From: Gymnogyps californianus
Taxonomy: Eukaryota; Chordata; Aves; Accipitriformes; Cathartidae
Assembly: GCF_018139145.2 (NCBI RefSeq)
Contig: NC_059478.1
Coordinates: forward strand, 33,831,001 to 33,895,000
Reading direction: 5' to 3'
DNA: 64,000 nucleotides
In this document: positions 1 through 12,900 of the stretch, in pieces
Numbering within the stretch: the first letter of the stretch is position 1
How the letters are laid out: every line of letters starts with the position of its first letter
Notes under the pieces: model-generated
The model's database searches: none
What the model was told of the DNA's origin: nothing
What the model saw: only the letters and a program-made list of their open reading frames with translations
Position numbers and translations under genes: made by a program

Positions 1-1470
1 TTTTCTTTCACCCAACAGATAAGGCATGTAATGCAAACGCAGAGATGCTGCAAAAATTTTAAAACTTGTAGTAGATTTAAGCATTCGTGTATTATTATGT
101 GTTGTGTCACCAAAAAGGCATTGACTAAAACTAAAGGAAAGAGCCATTAAAGCAGGTAATTACCAACATGTAGGGATATTCAAGAGAACATATCTGAAGA
201 GCTATAACATTTTTAATTTTGTATCTGACTGCTACCATTATATATAATTTTAAAAGCTTTTTGCAAAGGTAAGTGTTAAAGCGCAGGTGGATATCTGGCC
301 AGGCTGAGGTATAGTTTCATATTCTGCAGTCAGGCACAAAATTAAAATCTGCATTTATACATAAAAAAGTAGAAGTTTTTTTCAGAACTGCTTTCGCGAT
401 GTGGCAACACTAACAGAAAGCTTACTGCTCCCAGTGCCTCAGACTGTAGTCAATGGGGACATAGATTGTTCTAATCCGATCCTTCCCTCAGGATACAGGC
501 AATCTTAATTCAGCGATCATCAGCAGCTAGGTATAACATGCAGTCACTTTGCTTGAATCTGAATACTTATTGCTCCATTCTGGGTGAGAATGTAGGATGC
601 CACATCATGACAAAACAATTAATTGAAGTATGGTATGAGCTGACCTTTCCATGACATGACAGATGCCAGTACAGGCATACCAATTGATTGCACTAACAAC
701 AGCCATATCTCTGATCTGACGGAGAACACCTATTGGCAACTCTTCTCATTGAAAGGTTTCTTTGTGCACGATAAAGAGATTCATATTCACCGTGACGCAG
801 GGCAGGGGGGGGAGGAAGACACATAGCCTCTTCATTTCATCCAGGAAATACCATCAAATCCTGAGACTGGTATAGGAGTTAATACATGCAAACACAAAAT
901 TTCCTTCTTACTGATGAAAGCAGAGACTGCCATAGAAATCTGACCTGGGAATACTTTGAAAATACCTTTCTCTCTGTAGAAAAATAGAATAGATAAATTT
1001 ACATGTCAAAGGCATAAGTTCTCTAACAAACTAAGTCAGAATACTGCTCACTGGAAGAGTTACTTTTCACAGTAAGAAGAAAGTTGGAAAACAGTGGGGT
1101 TAGATTGCTATCTATCTTGGTTTAAACTCCAAGGAGAAAATTCAACACATAACCAGGGATATCTGTGGGAATACTTAAGACAATGCTTTAAGCAACTTCA
1201 TTGAAGAGGAAAATAATCCCAAAGAGAAACTGTTTATAGTCTTTTAAGAATGCAGGGGTCAATACTTTAAAGGGCTGATTAAATGTCACTGAACATCTCT
1301 GGATGTGAAGTAAGTGGGAGTGTGGAGATACCCACCATGCCAAATAATCATCTTTTCAGGAATCAAGAAGAAGCCGTTAGTTTTGAGAGGAGGAATTGTT
1401 CACAAGACAGGGTAGGCACCGTGGCAAAGATCCTTACTTTCTGGTTTACTCCCTCCATCTCAAACTGGGA

Positions 1471-1549
1471 AGTACATAACCAGGCCTTTCATTGCAAATC
1501 TCAACATAGTTCTCAAAAGGCCACAAAATTAAGATATGTGCAGTTGATG
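1471..1549 (+). repeat. Copy A of an intronic 62-bp duplication with tail
   Basis: Bases 1471-1532 match 3209-3271 in the same orientation with four mismatches and one indel (about 92%). The central block from CATTGCAAATCTCAACATAG on is nearly perfect. The tail GTGCAGTTGATG at 1538-1549 matches the tail of copy B only as its reverse complement. Lies in an ITGB3BP intron. Family unknown. Confidence 0.8.
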
Positions 1550-2607
1550 TGTGTTTAAATTTTGTGGAGGCAAAGATGTTCTAAAATACAGGTCCTTTCA
1601 ATGTACTAGGTTTGCACAACTAGTTGAGACATGCTATCACGCACTGAAAGAATGGGGAGAAATTAGTATAATTCTTCCTCCAAAGGCTTCTTGGAATGTC
1701 AATGGTTGAAACAGTCATTTTTGTACTAGTTCCAGGGGCAAATGCCCAATTCAAAAGCATAGCACTGGGGGAGAGGAACAGCTATTCTGGGGAGAACTGG
1801 AATCAGCAGAGAACTTGGTAGGAAAGTTGTGAATATTCCGACTGGCAGTGAGCACTCATGAAAAACTTGACTGTGTTAAAACTGTTTGACAAACAGGTAA
1901 CGAGGACACAAAGCCAGGTCATAATGAAGACTGGCAGCACAATAAAGAATTAGGATATAGCGGCTTCTGTTTAGTTTCCTAGCATGACTACTAATTAGGG
2001 AAAAAAACCAAACCAAAACCTCCGCACACTGGCCTGTAACTATGCATAGCTATACTGCCACCAAAACACCCAATACTTCCATGCTTCCTCAAGTACTCTG
2101 CTATTTTTAATAAGGAAAAGGGATGTAATGCTCACAGATTGTAGTATTTTCAGCTTGAAGGCTTCCAGTAATTTTCATTTTTTTGTCAGCCAGCTTTGAC
2201 AGAATCCCAAAATTTCTTAATCACATTCCTTTAAAAAAAAAAAATTAAATCCCTTTTTTCCTGGACGAAAAATCCACTTTTGCAGATCCATCATGAGAGC
2301 ATATGGTACAATAGCTACTGCAAAAATCTGCAGACATCTAGATAAATTTCAAACAGTGGTTATTCTATCCTGCTCAGAATATTTCTACTCATCATAATTC
2401 ATGAATGTTAGTGAGGCCTCAATTACTGCACATAAATTCCAAAATATATGGGGCATAAAAAGCTCTTTAACCCAACAAAAAGGCATAACAAGAACTGATG
2501 GCTGAAAATTAAAGCCAGACAAATTCAAAATCAGACAGGAGAATTTTTTTTTTTTTTAATAGTGAAGGTAATTGAACAAGGAACTTGCTAACAAGAGAAG
2601 TGATGGA

Positions 2608-2628
2608 TTTTTATTATTATTATTATTT
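2608..2628 (+). repeat. (ATT)n microsatellite
   Basis: About seven TTA/ATT units, in an ITGB3BP intron. Confidence 0.8.
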
Positions 2629-3208
2629 TTTAAATAATTTGAAGTCTTCAAATCAAGACTTAACCATCTTTCTAGGAGTTGTACTGCAAGGAAATAAAAG
2701 ATCTTGGGCTCTATATGGGAAAGATGACAAGAAAGTCTCTTTATTTTTTTTTTTTAATATAAAAAAGTCACACCTAATGGTTCCTTAACACTTAAAAAGA
2801 CCACAACCTATATAGCCATAAAAGCAGGTTAGTCCACTGAAAATATACTTCTTGAGCAGTCATAGTTTGCATCAAAAACTGTAACTGTGTAACTAAGTGG
2901 ACATATATCCTAAAGTGAACTGGAAATAATATAATTATAAAAAGGCATATTTTCTGAGAGCTAATGACATTCAGTGTTATGTTAGATTAATTAAAAATTG
3001 CCTTGAAATGCCTTACTATGAAAAACAATAGTAAAAAATTACGTAAAAGAATGCCAAGCAGAAGAGTTAAACTAACTGAACTTCCCTTTAAGCTTTGATT
3101 TGATAAAATCTACGTAACTTTCAATATTCAGAGAGAAAGACAAAGCTGAGAAATGCTATATGTATGTATGCATGCATACATGCAAGCATTTACCACTGGA
3201 AACCTGGC

Positions 3209-3288
3209 AGTACATAAACCAGGACTTGCATTGCAAATCTCAACATAGTTCTCAAAAGCCTACAAAATTAAACATGCATCAACTGCAC
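3209..3288 (+). repeat. Copy B of the intronic 62-bp duplication with inverted tail
   Basis: Bases 3209-3271 repeat 1471-1532. The following CATCAACTGCAC (3277-3288) is the reverse complement of the tail after copy A. A short ATGT/CATG-type alternating tract lies just upstream (3157-3187). Confidence 0.8.
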
Positions 3289-3646
3289 ACATCTTTTCTT
3301 TCCAGCTCTCCTGACCATGACAGAGTCCAGATCTCAGCTGTGTATGATAAACAATGGACTGCACTGCCTTGCTAGAGTAAAACAGGACTTCCTGCAATAA
3401 TCTGAAGTAGCACACAGCAACCTCAGAACATCTCCCTGTATAATCCAAAGAACAAAGTCACTGTCAGTAGCATGTACCAGTTCTGCCAATGAAAGCTGGG
3501 ACTTAGAAAGAAAGCAAAGGACATTGCTAGCATAAACATGCCTAACCAGTGGAATTAATGGAATTACTGACAAAAATGCCAGTGCAGGTTTTTTTTTGCT
3601 GAGCCAGAGTCAAACATTTTTAATGTTGATCAACAGAAAGCAAAAC

Positions 3647-3676
3647 TTGTTTCATAAACAAGTTGTTTCATAAACA
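3647..3676 (+). repeat. Two-copy 16-bp tandem repeat
   Basis: TTGTTTCATAAACA occurs at 3647-3660 and again at 3663-3676. Simple local duplication in an intron. Confidence 0.7.
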
Positions 3677-3854
3677 CCTCCAAGATTTATACTGAAAAGA
3701 TTCAAGCTTTAAAAATCAACATCAGCTTTTCCAAAAGAGATTAAATTCTTTAAGAGGAAAAAGCAATCAAACATACCATATGAGACATAAGTTACTAAAT
3801 CAAGCCAATAACGAGAAAAATGTTGCAGTAAGAAAGCCAGAATGTTCAACTAAC

Positions 3855-3993
3855 CATTTGATGGGTGATTTCTGAGATTTTGTGCATTATGACTCGTGGG
3901 AGACGAAAATGGACTCATTTGGCGTGTTCCTGTTGTCGGTGAGTAAGAGTTTAGATTTTTCTTTTTGGTCTTCAAAGGTGTTTCATCAGATGG
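3855..3993 (-). CDS. ITGB3BP: ITGB3BP exon 3
   Basis: 139-nt exon on the minus strand. The acceptor ACGTTTTAG precedes 3993 and the donor GTTAGT begins at 3854. It codes for PSDETPLKTKKKNLN, then SYSPTTGTRQMSPFSSPTS and the tail NLRNHPSNG. The core SPTTGT-x-QMS-x-F-x-SPTS is the most conserved N-terminal signature of CENP-R. The exon ends in phase 1. The run of lysines before the signature is basic, like the corresponding stretch in mammals. Confidence 0.9.
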
Positions 3994-6900
3994 CTAAAAC
4001 GTAGCAAAAGACAAAGAATCTAGATGAATATTGGCTAAAGATAAAGAAGTACCTATGTCCATCTAAATCTACAACAGTTGTAAACTTCCCTTCGGCAAAC
4101 TAAATACATTCTGGCCTCTACATTTCCTATCAGTAGAGTTACATATTGGACCCCCAACCAGACAAAGCCTCTCTGAACATATACTATCTGGTAATAGATT
4201 TTTCTAAGCAATTCCTAACTTTACGTACTCCCCTTTATGGAAAGCCCATGTTATATGTTGTGGTGGGTTGACCTTCGCTGGCTGCCAGCTGCCCACCAAG
4301 CCACTCTGTCACTCCCCCTCCTCATTAAGATCAGTTTTACTCAAAAAAATAAAAAGCCTTTCAAACACTAGCCTCCCAGTTTTCATAAACAAAAAGTATG
4401 TGGTTTCCAGAAATTTAGGTATTCTGGCATGAACACCTGGGGGTGGTTTTGTTTGTTTGTTTGTTTTTAAAGCAGTCAAAACCTGGTATTATTTTTCCTA
4501 CAGTATTGAGAATTTAAGACTTATGAACTATAAGCAACTATTTTCAGATTTTAATTCTATCAAAAGATAGTTATTTCTAATGGTTTTCTAAACAAGTGTT
4601 AATTAAAAAAACCCAAGTGAGTTCCTTAAATCCAAAATTTTGTCTCTGGCTTAGGATTTCAGTAAGCCTAATGATATAAAAGGAATTATTTAATAAGAAT
4701 TGTGCAGAGACGTTTTCAGAAGAACTAGTCTGCAATTCTGAAATACTCACTGGGATTATCTGGGACACAGTTCACTCTCTAGATTGGGTACTGAATTGCA
4801 GCTCTGAGAAACTGGCATTTCACTGCACTACTAATATGCAGAAGAAAAAAACAAACCAAAATCACACTTTGTTTGCACATAAGGGGCTTCAGCTCTAGTA
4901 ACAACTTGATTCCAACTCAGAAGTCTAGCAGCTTTAAACAACACCATCAATGACTGTCAGAAAGGAGACATACACAGAAATAGAACACATGCAGCACTTA
5001 AAGGAGACTTCATTGGCATCAGCAGCATCTTAATGTATCTTACACTCTTAGAAACCACTGATCAAGTGGCTACAGAATTTTCCAGGTAGCTGAATTTTAA
5101 GTATTAACCAATATGCATACTACCAGACCTACAGTACTTCACTGTTACGTAACCACCTGATCCAATAATTAAACAAAAGAGCTGGAAGGTACACCATGTA
5201 GCAAGCTGGAAAACACAGCTTCAGAATGACAGCTTTTCCATTCTTGCCTACCTTTCGTTTCAAGGAGATAAAGTCAACAGGCATGTAAACTGCTGCTTCC
5301 AAACAAGACTAGCCACCTCTAAAGAGGAGAATGCAAATAGCGCACAACTGATTTCACTGTATTAACATCTGTCATGCAAAGAATAAAGGGACATTTTGGG
5401 CAAAACCACTTTTTCCAGTCCCTTTCAAAATTTTCTCAAGGGCTTAACGAAGGGGTGCCTAAATGCAGTGAAACAGATGCTTTTTCCTACGGTTTAGTGA
5501 TTTTTTTTTTTCCTCTTGGAAACATAGTACATCAAAGTAAATCACAGAAAAACAGAATAATAGATTTCCTCATTTTTTAATTTGTTACAATCCTGGGGCT
5601 TTGAGTTTGAGGAGCAAATTCATTTGTCTCTATTTCTGCAACTGCAGCAAGCAAAGGAATGACTCATCCACTTCCCAAACAACCAGCCTTTTCTACCAAC
5701 TTGAGCCTCATTCCATCTGTAAAACTGAATATCTGTTTGTCTTCATGTCACTCATAACAGTCACTCAATTTCATACAGTATTTCTTCATTGGAAGCTTTA
5801 TTGTACATGATTATTCTGTAATCTCTTTAAGTTTCATTTATTATTCCATTTATTAATGTTAGAAAAAGTATAATAGGTATGCATATTACACTATTTCAAT
5901 ACCATGAATGAAATACAAGGTGAGGATCTGGGGTTTGTATTCATTAAAGAACGCACAGTACTTAAGCCAAGTTGGCGGGGGGGGGAAATAATTAAAAAAA
6001 ATCAGACAACTTGATATTTGCACTTTGGTAACTAACATTTCCACTGCAATTTCAAACCAGTAACTCATTTATTCCCTTTTCATACTTAATCACATGTTGT
6101 CCTGTTTTGCTGGAATAAGACCCTCATGCTACTCCTTTTTAAACCAGATTAAACATAATAAGGGCATACAAATCTTCAAGTCCAGTAAGGATCCCTCAGC
6201 ACGGGAATCTCCTGCACGCTCTGGGAAAAGGGTCTACTGGGGACATGGTTGAGAGCAAAGGCAGTCTGAGTCCGGAGCATTGTACAGAATGGAAAGACAA
6301 CGCTGAGAAGGCCTGAACCTCACAGGTTTAAGGTCTCACAAATATCCCCTGGAAAATTTAACTACAGGAATTTTAGATCTCAAAAGGAGTGTACAGGTGG
6401 CAAAAGCAGTATTTTTAAGGCCAATAATCAGGTACACCAGGTAACACATGTGAAAGCCACAAGTCATATCAGGATGTAAGTTGTACCAGATCACAAAGCT
6501 ACATATACAAAGGTGACTTAAAGCCTCTATAATCCAGCAGGAATCCAGGACCTGGGAAAAGGCTACATTTCATTACTGAGTAAATTAATGATAGAAAACA
6601 TTAACTTTTATATAATTAATCTTAAATTGTTGAGGTGTTATAAGGAAACTGCTTCTAAAAAGTATGCATTTACAGAGGCCATAAATATAAAACTAGGAAT
6701 ACAAGCTGCACCTAGAAGTATAATGGACAATTATGTAACCCTCAGGAGTTTTCTTCTCAATTCCAGACAGTTAGCAGTTGATTTAAATGTCCTGAAGCAC
6801 AATACTCCTATTTTTCACACCTACATGGATATGCATACTCTTGTTATCTGTATGAACGAGTGTTTTTATTACAGTTTCTACTACGTTCTTGACTTCTCCA

Positions 6901-9900
6901 AAATTTCAGCATGAATCCTAGAAGTTAACGTGTCGTATAAAAGATAAGTCTCCATTATTGGCTTTCAGTTTTCCACACTGCAATATTATTAAATTCCTCT
7001 TGATTATATAAAAGTATAAAGAATGTTCAATATCCCCTCTAAAAAGAATACAGCATATTCTTACACCCCTTTCCTGCTCTTCACTACCGAACTCCTATTA
7101 AAACACCCTGATCTTTTAATCTCCTTCATTTGAAGGCACTTCTTGTGCCACTTGTACCACAGCCTATGTTCATACTCATTTTCTTCCACAGAATGATATA
7201 GGTTCAAAGTATAATTTCTGCAATTATACTTTAAAACAGAGTGACAGTACCTTCAATTCTAATTCAGGTGAAGACAAAATACTGATTTATGCAATGGCAT
7301 TATACTTCCAGTGCCGCTTGCTATTCTATTTCTGATACATCTTACTGCACTTTTACACAAAGCTGCAGTTTTGATGTTTTTCTTCTCCTACTCTGCCTTG
7401 AGTGGTTACCCTTAATTTAGAACCTAACAGTGTTAGTATTGGTCATCAGTAATATGACTTACACCGTATTTCAAAAGATTTAATTTGCTGCCCACTTACC
7501 TAGCTTTCTTATAGCTCCTGGATATTACTCTGTCTTGTTTTAGTCTTGAATACCCTAAATAATTTCGCATCAGCTCTTTATATGCTTTTTGCAGTCTATC
7601 AGTATTTAAACATACCTGATGGAAATCTTCAGTCTGTTGTCACTAATATTGTGCTGCATCCAAGCAGGTTAAAGAACTGTTTCAAATAATCTTTAAATGA
7701 AATATTAATTACAGTAAAGTATCAGTGCCACTTTACGCATTTAAATGTCATCAAGTCTCTTTTGGAACAGGGAGAATCTCCAATCTGCTTACACTTTCAG
7801 GATATTTTTCCTGCTTGAACAGCAGTCACCTCAGCCATCGTATTTCTGGATATGAACTAAGACTCCTTTGAGCGGCTACCTGGAAAAAGTTACTGGAGTA
7901 CTTAGAAGGACAGTATTTATTTGGCAGTAAGAACTTCTCTTCCAGGAAGAAGAGTCTTAGTCCAGCTATGCAATTTTTTAATGATACCATACTAACATTA
8001 CAAAATCTAAAAATACTCATTTCTGATCTAGTTAGTTCAGGCATGCTTTGGGTAGTCTGACCAGTAGGTGGAATGAGGGCCTCCTGAATAACAGGAAAGA
8101 AATTGCAGAAACAGCAATGGGTGCGGCAGAGCTAAAACAGATACTTCACACAAACTGTGTGTGTTTATTAATTTACATTCCTTCCTACCTTCTATAACGT
8201 TATTTAATTATGATACACTTTAAATCTTTGAAATTTATCTGTTAGAGGCATCGTATGAACTAAAAATCATAGTGTAAACCTACATTACTGAGATTCCAGT
8301 AAAAGTTTTTATCATTCAGATGGGCTTTTGTTAAGTTTTTTGCTGCACAAGAACCTGAATGCAGGTAACTATCGAGTAACTCTTTCTTAAAGGAATAGCT
8401 TTAAGGCAGAAAAAGAATTCCATGTAATTTCAGCTGGACCACTCATCTACAAAAACGTTACTACAGCCCAAGAAACAGATGCAAAATTACAGTCACAGCT
8501 GCATTCTGAGCAGAACAAGTTGGGTAATGGTACACTAAGCTGCTAATTAAATTGCTAATGATTTTTTTTAGTGCCACTGCGGTATTTTGCCACCTTTGTT
8601 TAAATTAAAAAAAAAAAGTATCTAGAAAATTTTTAAAATTGCAAATTTCTATCTTGCTAAATACCAGTGAGACCTCCAAATATGTGCTGCATATAAACAA
8701 ATCTCTTCAAAATGACACAGACGTGGAGATTTATTGGGAGCTCATTTGCTGACCAGCTATTTCTCTCTATACTTTTCCAAAATTTTCCTTCCTTTAACAC
8801 TGCCATCCTCACAAGCTCCTCTGTATTGATGTCTGCAGCAACACCCACTGTTGGTAGGAGCAGATAATAAAATGACATATGTCATGACATGCTGGTACTG
8901 GGAGTATACTATAGCTGCATTTACAAAAAATAATAGCAACAGTACAATTTTATTTTTATTGTGATAACTGTGGTGAAATTTATTGCACTGTTAGTACTTT
9001 ATTGTTTCATTATGCCAGATTAGCTGAGGGAGGTAATTATATCCTTGACATGAAAATGCCTTTAATGTTTTCATTTCAATTTTGCAGTTTATAATATGCA
9101 GATTACAGCATTATCATAATTCCATATTGTTACATGTACAATTACATGGCAGAACATTTGCTTCCAGGATAATGGAGCTAATTTCTAATAAATGATTTCA
9201 CCAAGGATCTTAACTCATTCAGCTCTTGGGTAAATAGTGATGGCAATTAAAATATGCATATTTCTCCATTATTTTCAAGTGATTCATGCAGATGTACATT
9301 ACTTAAAGCCAGGCAGTTCTACGACAAATGGAATACAATAAATTTTATATTAATATTTTCAGCAGTAATTTTGTGTCTTGTTTTTTCTATACAACATCCA
9401 ATCTGTAACAATATAAATGCAACTCTAATGAAATACGTTTATATACACATATATGTGTGCACATAGATATATACACATACATACATATATATACAGCCCA
9501 GATGATTCCATACACCAAAAAATACTTACATTATCTTTTTTAACAGCGTCCAACTTTAATGCTCTCTTAACTCTGCAAGAGAAAAATATGGACAAGTTTT
9601 ATAGTCATCTAGACACAAAGATTTCTGGTAGTAAGGTCTATAATCGGTAATTTTAAAGACATTTTCCTTTCTCGTGTTTCACATTTTTTTATACTACACA
9701 AGAAAACTAATGCCATCCAAAGCAAATACATTAACTGATTAAAATACTGTGTACCAAAAATGTTGCTTGTTTAGAAGGATAAAGTGTTTGCATAAGAAAA
9801 TCCAATTCTCCATTTTATACTAGAGATAAAAATCAAGACACTGAAGTGAAATCGCACTGTATATTTGTCTCTTTCTCAAAGACTATAAACAGTGAAAAAA

Positions 9901-12900
9901 TGCAAAAGCATTATCATTTACATACCTTCTGAGCAAGGGTTGAAATTATTTTGCCACTAGTAGAAATAATGTATTAGGCATTAAAACACAGGTACAGCCA
10001 AGGTGAAAAAAGTAGTTCTTCCCATCATTTTAGCTCTTAACATGATTCAGTGCTACCAGACTATGACTTAACTGGGGAACAGATGCTCTATGTCTTTACA
10101 GGTCCCCAAACCATAAGAAACTATTTTCTAGTCTTCTTCACTATACTGATTCAGGAACATGCCAAGCTCTCTCTGCAAAATCTGCTCTGCTGAACTGGAT
10201 GCCCAGCTGTTAATGGCAACGCTAGAAGAGGAAAGCTGAATATTTATAATACTTTATATCGTACAGCTGTCTTCTAAAGAGCAGTCATCAAAATTTTATT
10301 GAATGCAGACTAAATGCTCAAAGGAAAGAAAGGTCAACATAAATTAAGACTATTTTTCCCACAGACAACTGAAACTTTTAAGCACATTCCTAAATCTTAA
10401 CAATAGTTTAAAGCATTATATAAAACAACAAGAAAAAAAAATTAAAATCTTTATAAGAACAGTCCCCAAGAAACATACATATTATATCAAATTAAACAAG
10501 ATTTAGAAAATACATCATATTTCAAGAACTTAGTTCACGGTTTTCATCTTGGAAAAGAATGTTTTGACTTGTAAGGAATTAAGATGACCTCATTGCAAAC
10601 ATATCCTTTTAAAATTTATGTTACTATTTCCAAACTGTAAATTAAAGTATTGGAAAAATAGAATGAAAACATATCTTTGATATATAAGTCAGGCAACAGT
10701 CTTATATGAATACTGTTTTACAACTATCTCTATTACAAAAAGGGGAAGAGAAATATTCTACCTTAAAAAAGCCAAGTAAACAGGTAACATTTAAATTAAA
10801 AAAGCGTGTGAACTTCTTGCCAAAGGGCAGTCAAAGCTGTAACAGTTTGATGGAATTCTTTACAATGTATTTCTTTTTTAAATAGAAACCCATATTGCTT
10901 AAGGAATGCAGACTCCATTACATCTTCCACCCCAGTGGCAGCAGAGAAACATTATATTTATTAATACATCTACTCTGAAAGGATGCTCTAGGGGCCAATG
11001 CATTTGCATGTTATACTAAGGCATGTTATGATGGAAGTTTTTATGATGGACTTCAAAAGAAGCTGGAAGCCAAAGTAAAGCGGAATCTGGACTCAACATA
11101 GCTGTAGGACGAAGATAAATGAGAAACTACAGGAAAATCCCACTGAATTATAAACAATTAGAAAATTTCTTAGACAGAAAGTTGTGGACTGGTCAAGACT
11201 ATGTTCTTTCAAGTCTGTCAAGTACTGTGTACAGCAATAGAGTCGCAGACAGCCCAAATTTCTCTCTGCTGGCCTGCAAAACCCCTGCAAACACCCTGAG
11301 CTACGGCAGCAAAGAGGCAGCCTCATTCCACGCAAACACTTCAACGTTGGAAGGAACTGCATGGATACAATTTTGGCTTCAGGAGGTCAGCTTTGCCTCG
11401 CTTTTCCCCATCCATCCTACCCAGCAGCCTGGTTTGCTTGTGGGCTTGTTTTTAGTGATTGTCTTTCTGATGCCATAATATGAGAAGGTAAATCTCTGGC
11501 AACTGTGATTCACTCAAAATAAGTTAAAATTTGTGCTCTCAGTCTACATGAGGTCCCTGGCTAGGACCACTGAAAAAAAATTCATCTAGACATCTAACAT
11601 GCAGACCCAGTTGGCCAAAGCGTCTTCTCTCAGATCTTTCAAAAGATGAACATGGAGAAAAACCAATACGTGCATCTAGGTGCAAACGAAATTCCTAAAG
11701 TATTTCAGGAAACACCATGGAGGAAGAGCACCAGCTTTAGTTTGGTTTATCTTTTTTATATGGCTGGAAAAGCCTTGCTTTGGCTATAGTGTAGAATCAA
11801 ATGTCAGAGTGTGAACAAGAAAAGGAGATAGAAAGATGAGGCATATGTGATGGCAGTACACAACAACTTATTTACCTGAGTTTCCTACCCTTGAATTGGT
11901 AGCCTGACAAGGCTTAATTTACTTTCTTAACTATGTAGAGTATGATGGCACATGTTTATAGCTAGCTGTACAACCTGCAATGATTATTTTGCCCACAATA
12001 TTTATCAGGTTAAAGAACTACATATTACTTCTATAGTGTATTGTTCATCTATCATTCCAGGTCATATTGTCAGTTCCTTGCTAATACTGGGAGGCCTTTA
12101 CTCACTTGAATAGTGCTTTGATGAAACCACTTATCTGCTTAACAGGAACTGCTTAACAGTGAGAGTCTGGGTATGCAATTTAACTTTCAATAAAGAAATG
12201 GATTTTTTTATATTGTTTTTAATTCCATATACACTTAACTTTCCTTCACAATTCATTTATGAATGAATGCAATGGTAACAGTCACGTACAGATTTAATGC
12301 ACAAAAAAGAACATACTGAATCAGGGACTTGATTATATTATTTCATTAAAAATACCCTAGAGAGTATTGTAGTGCATTTTGAGGCCATTTCAGTTAGCTT
12401 CCTCTTAAGTTTCTGCTTTTACTGGGAAAAAAAGAAAACACCTCTATGCTATTTACATATTCCTTCATCTTCAAAACCTGCCAGCAAAAATGTCTTATTA
12501 ATTGGAAAAGCAGAAAGAATACATGATCATTTTCTATATTCAGCTTAAATGGTAGTTAAACTCAGTGTGCAACCAGTGAGAAACACACTTAAACACTGAA
12601 AAAAAAATCAAAGCTTGTGTATTGATGTTTCCTTTCTGTTACTACTGTCTGGCATGATTACTTCAACTTCCAGTGGTCAGGAGAAAGACTGGCAGATGTT
12701 GGAACCTATGTTAGCTCTAACATAAGTTATCTTTGAAATCGCATAAGGAGCTGTAAACTGGGACGATATCCCAAGCCTATATATAGGCAGCATGAGTCTT
12801 ATGGCCTCACCTTACTGTGGTTGAAGTTAGCAACATCCTACACATTTTCTTTATTGTTCTTCAGAAGTCCACGATTAGCAAAGATACACAAGAATAGCAT

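Larger units (their letters stand above)
1..3854 (-). other. ITGB3BP intron sequence downstream of exon 3
   Basis: AT-rich, no convincing coding exon on either strand. Holds the 62-bp duplicated segments, the (ATT)n tract and short homopolymers. A later ITGB3BP exon could hide here if very short, but none was found with correct phase and splice sites. Confidence 0.6.
3994..9529 (-). other. ITGB3BP intron 2
   Basis: 5.5 kb of AT-rich intron with the LTR fragment near 4.3 kb and a G run at 5979-5987. No other gene-like signal seen. Confidence 0.7.

Noticed and set aside
2144..2228. Possible ITGB3BP exon 4 on the minus strand (translation with ILSKLADKKMK)
   Set aside because: Resembles the family LLSKVEK motif only superficially; the acceptor is poor and the phase does not fit exon 3.
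6588..6914. 108-codon plus-strand open frame in ITGB3BP intron 2
   Set aside because: AT-driven composition, no family match, no neighbouring splice structure.
11119..11478. 119-codon plus-strand open frame in ITGB3BP intron 1
   Set aside because: No recognisable domain or start/splice support; lengths near 110-120 codons occur by chance in 64 kb.
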